From the IMG/VR virus record IMGVR_UViG_3300043448_001133, positions 1-44,827 of that record: DNA of 44,827 bases; one strand, written 5' to 3'. Source of the DNA: a virus. The translations under genes and the position numbers were made by a program. The notes beneath the pieces were generated by a model, which was given only the letters and a program-made list of their open reading frames with translations, had not been told where the DNA came from and did no database searches. Each line of letters begins with the position of its first letter. Position 1 is the stretch's first letter. This document shows, in pieces, positions 39,311 to 44,827 of this stretch.

Positions 39311-39353
39311 TACTGTTTATTAATAATAAAAATTAGAAAATTATGACAAAAAA

Positions 39354-39776
39354 ATGTTCAGTAAATTTGGTAAAGAGAAAAATCTCTTTAAAAACGACTC
39401 CTTTAGAGTCAAGTATGGCACTATTGATGCTTTAAAATTAAATGCTATATACGTGAATATAGAATCCTGGGTTCAACCCAAAGAAATAATAAATTTCGAA
39501 TCCAATATACGGTTGACTAGAAAAAGTATAATAAGCGAACTCAGGCAAAAAATTAACCAGGAAATTTTTCATGAAAATTTTATTGTTGACTTGGATTTAA
39601 GATCATCTGGTATGATGTTAAATAAAAAAAGCTTTATGTTTATTGAGGTTACTGTTTATCCAAAAAAATTTATAAAGTTTAATTCGGAACAACTAAAAAA
39701 TGAAATCAAAGATATCGCTGTGTCAGCTATAAATGTTGTTCAAAAAAATAATTTCAATTTCTACTCAAAAAAATAA
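39354..39776 (+). CDS. Hypothetical protein of the head module
   Basis: A 140-residue protein with a basic, mixed alpha/beta sequence (LNAIYVNIESWVQPKEIINF; LTRKSIISELRQKINQEIF; FIVDLDLRSSGMMLNKKSFM; FIEVTVYPKKFIKF). The alternating strand-helix-strand pattern suggests a small compact fold, not recognised. An overlapping ATG at 39343 is in another frame and closes after ~30 codons, so 39354 is preferred. It ends three bases before the AAA+ ATPase gene, suggesting joint expression. Confidence 0.7.
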   Translation: MFSKFGKEKNLFKNDSFRVKYGTIDALKLNAIYVNIESWVQPKEIINFESNIRLTRKSIISELRQKINQEIFHENFIVDLDLRSSGMMLNKKSFMFIEVTVYPKKFIKFNSEQLKNEIKDIAVSAINVVQKNNFNFYSKK

Positions 39777-39779
39777 AAC

Positions 39780-40703
39780 ATGGATATAACAGAAGATTTT
39801 TTAGATGAGCTTCAAAATGAAGCTGACAAAGAACACATAAACAATATCTTACCTAAAGTCGAATCTTGGGTAACGTTAGATAATAAAAATTTCTTTTTTA
39901 GCTTTAAGTGTATAGACACAATACCATCAGGTTTATATTCCATGACGTATAACGACCAACAAGGTTTTGGTGTGACTAAAATGGAATATAAAAGTGAAGA
40001 ATTTTTTCATTTACCGTCATTACCACACGATAAGATAATAGCCGACTTACAAAAATTCTGGGATAATAAAGAAAAATTTATAAAATATAATTTAAACCCA
40101 AAACGTGGGATTATTTTACATGGCCACCCAGGCTGCGGTAAAACATCATTAATATATTTGTTAATTGAAGAAATAAAAAAACGAAATGGTTTATCAATTT
40201 ATTTCGATGTCCCTGAAAATTGGGTTGAAATAGCCAAATTAATTAGAAAAGTTGAAAAAGAGAGGCCTTTATTATGTATTATTGAGGACATTGATTTGGT
40301 TATCGCAAAACATGGTGAAGAACCATTCTTAAATTTTCTCGATGGTTTAAATTCAATTAATAATGTTGTTTATGTTGCGACAACAAACAACATTGAAAAA
40401 ATACCAGACAGAATTAAAGATAGGCCATCAAGATTTGATAAAAAATATGAAATAAAAAAACCAACCGAGAGCGATAGAGCGTTGTATTTTGAAACCAAAC
40501 TGTTACCAGAAGATAAAAAGAAATACGATTTAAAGAAATTGGTTAAAGATACCCATAATTTTACTATGGCACATATTAAGGAAGTTTTTATTTCACTTTA
40601 TATATTAGATAACCCATACGATGAGGTTATAGTAAGATTAAAGAAGAGTAAAATTACTGATAACCCAATTGGTTTTAATCTTAATGAAGATTATGACGTT
40701 TAA
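39780..40703 (+). CDS. AAA+ ATPase in the head assembly module
   Basis: A 307-residue AAA+ protein. Walker A GHPGCGKTS lies at 115-123, Walker B LLCIIEDIDL at 164-173 (the ED order seen in Bcs1-like AAA proteins), sensor 1 VYVATTNNIEK at 197-207, and the arginine-finger region RIKDRPSRFD at 211-220. The ~100-residue N-terminal region is specific and not recognised. A C-terminal helical lid follows. Such ATPases remodel proteins or complexes. T4 has no AAA+ gene at this place; here it lies between portal and protease genes, so a role in head assembly or in delivering a host factor is possible. Confidence 0.88.
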   Translation: MDITEDFLDELQNEADKEHINNILPKVESWVTLDNKNFFFSFKCIDTIPSGLYSMTYNDQQGFGVTKMEYKSEEFFHLPSLPHDKIIADLQKFWDNKEKFIKYNLNPKRGIILHGHPGCGKTSLIYLLIEEIKKRNGLSIYFDVPENWVEIAKLIRKVEKERPLLCIIEDIDLVIAKHGEEPFLNFLDGLNSINNVVYVATTNNIEKIPDRIKDRPSRFDKKYEIKKPTESDRALYFETKLLPEDKKKYDLKKLVKDTHNFTMAHIKEVFISLYILDNPYDEVIVRLKKSKITDNPIGFNLNEDYDV

Positions 40704-40728
40704 TATGAGTTTTTAATTTACGTTAAGA

Positions 40729-40736
40729 TATTTATA
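40729..40736 (+). promoter_or_regulatory. Candidate late promoter TATTTATA for the prohead protease
   Basis: TATTTATA 14 bases before the ATG at 40751, in the 47-base gap after the AAA+ gene. Confidence 0.5.
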
Positions 40737-40750
40737 TTAAAGTTTAACCA

Positions 40751-41467
40751 ATGGCATTAAAAATTTTAAAAGAAAACGAAGAGGGGTTTGGTATAATCAT
40801 TGACCACGATGCTGGTTCAATCACTAGAGAAATTAATGAGCAATTTTTAAACGAAAGCACCATTAGTGGTACTGTTGATCTTACAAAACCAATTATATAT
40901 TACGCAACGCTACAAAAATATGGTGTTGAAAATAGAAATGGTAGAATATACCCAGAAGATATCTTAAAGAAGGAAGTTGATCGTTATCGCGATGTTATAA
41001 GACGAAACGCTAGTTTTCACGAGCTTGATCACCCACAAGAATCGGTTATATCGTTAAAAGGTGGATCACCTCACAGAATATTAGATATGTTCTGGGAGGG
41101 TAATGCTTTAGTGGGCAAACTTGAGATACTTGTTTCGGAAGGGTATAGAAAGAGTGGTATCATATCTTGTCATGGTGATTTAGTGGCAATGTATTTATCT
41201 TACGGGATGACTCTTGGTATATCATCAAGGGGTATCGGCTCTCTTAAAAAAATAAATGGTAAAAATGTTGTTCAAAATGATTTTGAACTTATTTGTTGGG
41301 ATATAGTATCTTCACCATCAACCCCAGGCTCTTATTTATATAAGAACCCAGAAGATTTTTCTAAGTACGATGAGGTCTTACCTGATGCTGAACCACAAAA
41401 AATTATAACAACTAAAGAACCTCAAGATGAATTTCTTAGTAAGTTAAGTTCATTTTTGGGTAAATAA
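40751..41467 (+). CDS. Prohead core protease (gp21-like)
   Basis: A 238-residue serine protease of the T4 gp21/herpesvirus assemblin-like fold. It has GVENRNGRIYPEDILKKEVD (about residues 58-77), HELDHPQES with the proposed catalytic His94 in DHP, and LGISSRGIGS with the catalytic Ser in SSR (158-160), followed by FELICWDIVSSPSTPGSYLY. It cleaves prohead core and capsid proteins during maturation. In T4 the cleavage consensus is (I/L)xE, and the capsid protein at 43198 has LNE at residues 58-60 just where cleavage is expected. Confidence 0.93.
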   Translation: MALKILKENEEGFGIIIDHDAGSITREINEQFLNESTISGTVDLTKPIIYYATLQKYGVENRNGRIYPEDILKKEVDRYRDVIRRNASFHELDHPQESVISLKGGSPHRILDMFWEGNALVGKLEILVSEGYRKSGIISCHGDLVAMYLSYGMTLGISSRGIGSLKKINGKNVVQNDFELICWDIVSSPSTPGSYLYKNPEDFSKYDEVLPDAEPQKIITTKEPQDEFLSKLSSFLGK

Positions 41468-41499
41468 CTTGGTTTTATAAATTTCTTTTACTATATTTG
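41468..41499 (+). promoter_or_regulatory. Bacteroidota-type promoter for the DUF4494-like gene
   Basis: CTTG at 41468-41471, a 20-base spacer, TATATTTG at 41492-41499. The ATG at 41521 is 21 bases further. It begins at the gp21-like stop codon. Confidence 0.7.
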
Positions 41500-41520
41500 T
41501 ACCAACAAAAAAAAAGTAAT

Positions 41521-41760
41521 ATGGATAAAAATTTTTATTGGTACACCGTAACAGTACAGTTTGTTGTTGAGGATGAACAAACAGGTAAAATTAAAAAAGT
41601 AAAAGAAATTTACTTGGTTAAGGCAGTTTCTATTACAGACGCTGAAACACAAGTGGCTAAAGATCTGGACGGTACAATATCGGATTACAGGATTTTAACC
41701 GCAACCGAATCAAAAATCATTAGAGTAATTAAACCAGATGACGTTGAAATAAACGCATAA
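41521..41760 (+). CDS. DUF4494-like small protein
   Basis: A 79-residue protein starting at ATG 41521; an in-frame TTG at 41497 lies within the -7 promoter element and is not favoured. FYWYTVTVQFVVEDEQTGKI, KKVKEIYLVKAVSITDAETQ and the end SDYRILTATESKIIRVIK match the DUF4494 pattern I know (WYxxxVxYxxxxExGxxKKVxExYLVxAxSxTEAE). That family occurs in Bacteroidota genomes, often near mobile elements. With its own promoter and the terminator at 41802 it is a complete single-gene unit inside the head operon. Function unknown. Confidence 0.75.
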   Translation: MDKNFYWYTVTVQFVVEDEQTGKIKKVKEIYLVKAVSITDAETQVAKDLDGTISDYRILTATESKIIRVIKPDDVEINA

Positions 41761-41801
41761 AAAATTAACATTTCTTTTTACTCATAAAAATCTGTTTACC
41801 T

Positions 41802-41827
41802 AACCCGCCCAAAAGGCGGGTTTTTTT
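41802..41827 (+). terminator. Rho-independent terminator
   Basis: AACCCGCC (41802-41809) pairs with GGCGGGTT (41815-41822) around CAAAA, and the T run extends to 41827. It closes the DUF4494-like unit. The gap 41761-41919 holds this terminator and the next motif; nothing else was seen there. Confidence 0.92.
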
Positions 41828-41869
41828 ATTTTATTTATTGAGAATTATGAACTTTTGCAAAATGCTTGA

Positions 41870-41877
41870 TATTTATT
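41870..41877 (+). promoter_or_regulatory. Candidate late promoter TATTTATT for gp22-gp23
   Basis: TATTTATT, one base off the proposed motif, after the terminator. It is 42 bases before the ATG at 41920, so the leader would be longer than at the other sites. Another TATTTATT lies at 41832-41839. Confidence 0.35.
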
Positions 41878-41919
41878 ATTAGCATTATAGACAAAATAAG
41901 TTTTTTAAAAAAAAATAAT

Positions 41920-43164
41920 ATGAGTAAAACTAACATTTTAGCTGAAACTCTAGCTGAGATACAAGAAATCAAAGAGGGTATTGAAAAGAACGCAAATCAT
42001 GTCCTTAGAAGTACTTTAAAAGATGACTTGGAAGCAATCGTTAGAAAAGGCTTAAACGAAGCTGAAGAAGATATTCAGCCAAATGATATGGTTGGTGATG
42101 GTAATCCAACCGATCAAGGAAGTGAAGTTGTGGATACAGAAGAAATGCCTTCTGATGACGCTGGTATTGACCCGACTATTGGTGTTGATTCCGAGGAAAC
42201 AGAAGTGATTGATTTAACAAATGAACCTTTTGATAAGGTTTCGGATGAATTTGACCGCATGCAACTAACAGACGAGATCGAAATCGTTAAAACCCCAGAG
42301 GGTGGTATTCAAATTAACATTGAACCAACTGGCGCTGAAATGGGATCTGAAGAGACCCCAGCTGAAGAACCAGTTCCAGGTGATGATGAAATTGTTACCG
42401 CTGGTGATCTTGGCGCTGAAATGGGATCTGAAGAGACCCCAGCTGAAGAACCAAATCCAGAGGACGATGAAACCATGAAAGAAAATGAAGTTGTGTATGA
42501 GATTGAAATTGCAGAGGATGCCACTGTCTCTGAAACTGAAGAGGTTAAAGAAGAAGGAACCGAAGAGGTTAAAGAATCTACTGAAGAAGTTAAAGAAACT
42601 GTTGAAGAAACACCAACACCAGAAAAAGAAATGGAAGAGGATGTTAAGCATGTTACAGCAAAAGCTCATATGAAGCACAACACAGAAGAGTTACATGAGA
42701 GTTTAGTGGCTACTAGAAAGAAGTTACAGGCTTTAATGACTGAAAATAAAATTAAGTCTCAAGAACTAGACAATGTTAACACTTTAGTTGAAGAGTTTAA
42801 AAATGCTGAGGTTGAATATAAATCAGCAATTAAAAATCTCAAAGGTCAATTACAAGAAGTTGCATTGTTCACATCAAACTTAACTTACGCTGTTAAATTA
42901 ATGACTGAAAATTCAACTACTAAGGATGAAAAATTAGATATCCTTAAGAGATTTGATTCAGCTAAAACTTTGACAGAATCAAGAGAGGTTTTCAATAGTT
43001 TAGAATCGTTATTTAAAACAAGCAAAAACACGGTTGAAAAAACTATCGAAGAAAGAGTTCTTGAAACACCTAAGGCCAGTGGCGCTTCAAATTTAAATGA
43101 GTCCACAGCCTACAAGAATCCACAACTCGAAAGAATGTTGGATATCATTGGAAAAATTAAATAA
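41920..43164 (+). CDS. Prohead scaffold/core protein (gp22-like)
   Basis: A 414-residue protein starting at ATG 41920 (an upstream in-frame TTG at 41866 precedes the promoter candidate and is not favoured). The N terminus is helical (AETLAEIQEIKEGIEKNANH). A long acidic Pro/Glu/Thr-rich middle (residues ~50-240) includes an exact internal repeat. The C-terminal part is coiled coil (ELHESLVATRKKLQALMTEN; LKGQLQEVALFTSNLTYAVK), as in T4-like gp22. Position between the gp21- and gp23-like genes and the extreme acidity support the scaffold role. During maturation it would be cut by the gp21-like protease into small peptides. Confidence 0.85.
   Translation: MSKTNILAETLAEIQEIKEGIEKNANHVLRSTLKDDLEAIVRKGLNEAEEDIQPNDMVGDGNPTDQGSEVVDTEEMPSDDAGIDPTIGVDSEETEVIDLTNEPFDKVSDEFDRMQLTDEIEIVKTPEGGIQINIEPTGAEMGSEETPAEEPVPGDDEIVTAGDLGAEMGSEETPAEEPNPEDDETMKENEVVYEIEIAEDATVSETEEVKEEGTEEVKESTEEVKETVEETPTPEKEMEEDVKHVTAKAHMKHNTEELHESLVATRKKLQALMTENKIKSQELDNVNTLVEEFKNAEVEYKSAIKNLKGQLQEVALFTSNLTYAVKLMTENSTTKDEKLDILKRFDSAKTLTESREVFNSLESLFKTSKNTVEKTIEERVLETPKASGASNLNESTAYKNPQLERMLDIIGKIK
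42331..42453 (+). repeat. Exact 42-bp direct repeat in the scaffold gene
   Basis: Bases 42331-42372 and 42412-42453 are identical and in frame, 81 bases apart, encoding GAEMGSEETPAEEP twice. It indicates a recent in-frame duplication in the acidic region. Confidence 0.93.
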
Positions 43165-43197
43165 TAATAAAATTAAAAACTTAAAAAAATACTAAAA

Positions 43198-44784
43198 ATG
43201 GGTGCATTATTAGAATCAGGAAAAGTTGGTAACGTAAGTTTAAATCACTTAAAAACTGTACGTACTGACGTAATTAACAGATGGGACAGCTTAGGTCTTT
43301 TAGAAGGCTTAAATGGACATCGTAAAGAGAACATCGCTCAGTTGTTCGAAAACCAAGCTTCATACATGTTGAACGAAGCTACATCATTAGGTGTTGAAGG
43401 TTCTTTCGAAACTGTTGTGTTCCCTATCGTGAGAAGAGTATTCTCAAAATTATTAGCAAACGAAATCGTTTCTGTACAAGCGTTGAACTTACCTATTGGT
43501 AAATTGTTCTACTTTGTACCGAAAATTGGTAGATCAGAATTTGGTAAATCGGGTGGCCCAGAAAGCAATGACCCAAGAAACCAAATGCAGATGGCTGAAG
43601 CTTTCAGTGCTAACAAGAATACATACGATGCTTTCTACGGAGAGGATGGTTTGTATGATAAATCAAAAGGTGAGGGTACAACAGCTACTGGTACAACCCA
43701 CACCGCTAGCTTATTTAAGTTCAGCACAGCTGGTTTTGCTGTAAAAACTGGTACCACAATCACATCTGGTACAACTGAAATCGTTAAAGTTACTTTAACT
43801 GGCGCTGGAAACTACGAAAATGCTGAAGAATTCTTAAGCACAATGGAAGTTTCTTACACTGGTGGTACTTTAGATTTTTACTTCCCATCTCAAAAATATG
43901 GTACACAATTGATGGATGGTTCGGGTGTAACTTATATCTCAGTTGTTGCTCCAGATAACGACAACGTTGATTTGTCTGATATCACTGTAACTTACAAAAC
44001 TTACGATTCATTAGAATTGTCTGATAACATGGGTGAAGTGAGCTTCGAACTTCAGTCTGTAACCGTATCGGTTATCGAAAGAAAGTTAAGAGCACAATGG
44101 TCTCCAGAATTAGCTCAAGACGTGTCAGCGTTCCATAACATTGACGCAGAAGCTGAATTAACAGCTTTATTGTCTGAGCAAGTTGCTGCTGAGATCGATC
44201 GTGAGATCTTAAGAGACTTACGTAGAGGTGCTGCTTGGAGATTGTCTTGGGATTACGCTGGTGTTACTGGCCGTGGTATCGATACAACTAACTCAGGCGC
44301 ATTCTATACTCAAAAAGAATGGAACCAAACCTTGATCACTGCGATCAATCAAGTTTCTGCTCAAATCCACAAAGCAACTCTTCGTGGTGGCGCAAACTGG
44401 ATCGTATGTTCAGCTGAGGTTTCTGCAATTTTTGATGATTTAGAATACTTCCACGTATCTAACGCTGCTCCTGAGCAAGATAAATTCAACATGGGTATTG
44501 AAAGAGTGGGTTCACTTTCTGGTCGTTACCAGGTTTACCGTGATCCTTACTTCCCAGCTGACACAATCTTGATGGGACACAAAGGAACTTCATTGTTAGA
44601 CACAGGTTACATTTACGCACCATACGTGCCAATGCAATTAACCCCTACAATGTATAATCCGTTTACCTTCGCTCCAGTTAAAGGTATCATGACTCGTTAC
44701 GCTAAGAAAATGGTTAACAACCGTTTCTATGGTGTAATCAAAGTTAAGAATATCGTTAGCTTCGGTATCGATGGTTTCAGATAA
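43198..44784 (+). CDS. Major capsid protein (gp23-like)
   Basis: A 528-residue capsid protein of the T4 gp23 type (T4: 521). The N-terminal ~60 residues form the removable delta region, with LNE followed by Ala at 58-61 as the likely gp21 cleavage site (T4 cuts gp23 after residue 65 in a similar setting). After it come EGSFETVVFPIVRRVFSKLL (67-86) and NEIVSVQALNLPIGKLFYFV, typical of the family. The C-terminal half has RKLRAQWSPELAQDVSAFHN, EAELTALLSEQVAAEIDREI, IVCSAEVSAIFDDLEYFHVS and the end FYGVIKVKNIVSFGIDGFR. Codon use is visibly different from the rest of the window (more TTC, ATC and GCT), as expected for a very highly expressed gene. Confidence 0.97.
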   Translation: MGALLESGKVGNVSLNHLKTVRTDVINRWDSLGLLEGLNGHRKENIAQLFENQASYMLNEATSLGVEGSFETVVFPIVRRVFSKLLANEIVSVQALNLPIGKLFYFVPKIGRSEFGKSGGPESNDPRNQMQMAEAFSANKNTYDAFYGEDGLYDKSKGEGTTATGTTHTASLFKFSTAGFAVKTGTTITSGTTEIVKVTLTGAGNYENAEEFLSTMEVSYTGGTLDFYFPSQKYGTQLMDGSGVTYISVVAPDNDNVDLSDITVTYKTYDSLELSDNMGEVSFELQSVTVSVIERKLRAQWSPELAQDVSAFHNIDAEAELTALLSEQVAAEIDREILRDLRRGAAWRLSWDYAGVTGRGIDTTNSGAFYTQKEWNQTLITAINQVSAQIHKATLRGGANWIVCSAEVSAIFDDLEYFHVSNAAPEQDKFNMGIERVGSLSGRYQVYRDPYFPADTILMGHKGTSLLDTGYIYAPYVPMQLTPTMYNPFTFAPVKGIMTRYAKKMVNNRFYGVIKVKNIVSFGIDGFR

Positions 44785-44827
44785 TCGTAACTGAATAGGA
44801 TAAAACCTTAATAGAAAAGGGGCTCAA

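Noticed and set aside
41761-41919. tRNA or small RNA gene in the longest gap
   Set aside because: Only a terminator hairpin and A/T-rich promoter-like sequence are present; no cloverleaf could be drawn.
42265-42678. Minus-strand ORF of 137 codons over the scaffold gene
   Set aside because: It mirrors the acidic GAA-rich coding region, yielding a Phe-rich meaningless product, and lies wholly inside gp22.

Overview
The window is a gene-dense, A+T-rich stretch of a T4-like myovirus genome (Straboviridae-related in gene content), with every recognisable gene on the + strand. Hallmarks are a family B DNA polymerase (gp43-like), a late sigma factor (gp55-like), a baseplate spike protein with a gp5-type OB fold, large terminase (gp17), portal (gp20), prohead protease (gp21), scaffold (gp22) and major capsid protein (gp23). 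The host is most likely a member of the Bacteroidota. Several intergenic sites carry the Bacteroidota vegetative promoter pattern (TTTG or CTTG, exactly 20 bases, then TAnnTTTG), gene starts mostly lack Shine-Dalgarno sequences and are preceded by A-rich leaders, and one small gene looks like a DUF4494 protein, a family I associate with Bacteroidota and their mobile elements.

Layout. 1-3771: end of a tail/adhesin-type structural module with two adjacent copies of one protein module. 3834-7040: DNA polymerase under a host-type promoter, with a macro-domain-like domain spliced into its exonuclease. 7087-9845: small genes that include a WYL-like protein and a 53-residue holin, closed by a strong terminator at 9871-9899. 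9925-10706: sugar nucleotidyltransferase and cupin. 10774-23166: an uninterrupted operon-like run of 18 genes. It opens with a glycosyltransferase, a degenerate HD protein and dUTPase. It continues with glycosyltransferases, NeuA-, NeuB- and NeuD-like nonulosonic (sialic) acid enzymes, a GT29-type sialyltransferase, a short DegT aminotransferase, a methyltransferase and a HAD phosphatase, and ends in PhoH. 23225-26471: a degenerate HAD-like protein, two more glycosyltransferases and the late sigma factor. 26494-33418: baseplate/tail structural genes, one with a 60-residue Thr-Thr-Gly repeat. 33481-44784: packaging and head module in near-T4 order, with extra genes inserted (an unknown 379-residue protein, an AAA+ ATPase and the DUF4494-like gene).

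Regulation. Two promoter classes can be read. Host-like TAnnTTTG promoters precede the polymerase, the unknown gene at 33481, the DUF4494-like gene, and more weakly the operon at 10774. A second motif, TATTTATA or a one-base variant, lies 12-16 bases before the starts of late-type genes (7087, 26494, gp17, 38562, gp21) and upstream of gp22. I propose it as the late promoter read by the gp55-like sigma. Early-type units embedded in the late modules are each followed by a fresh copy of this motif.

The most striking feature is the phage-borne nonulosonic acid synthesis, activation and transfer set together with about ten glycosyltransferase-like genes. It could decorate virions or remodel the host surface. 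NeuC and an obvious export system are not seen here, so the pathway would need host or out-of-window partners. No tRNA, rRNA, CRISPR or insertion sequence was recognised. The longest gene-free gap is about 160 bases (41761-41919) and holds a terminator and a promoter candidate.
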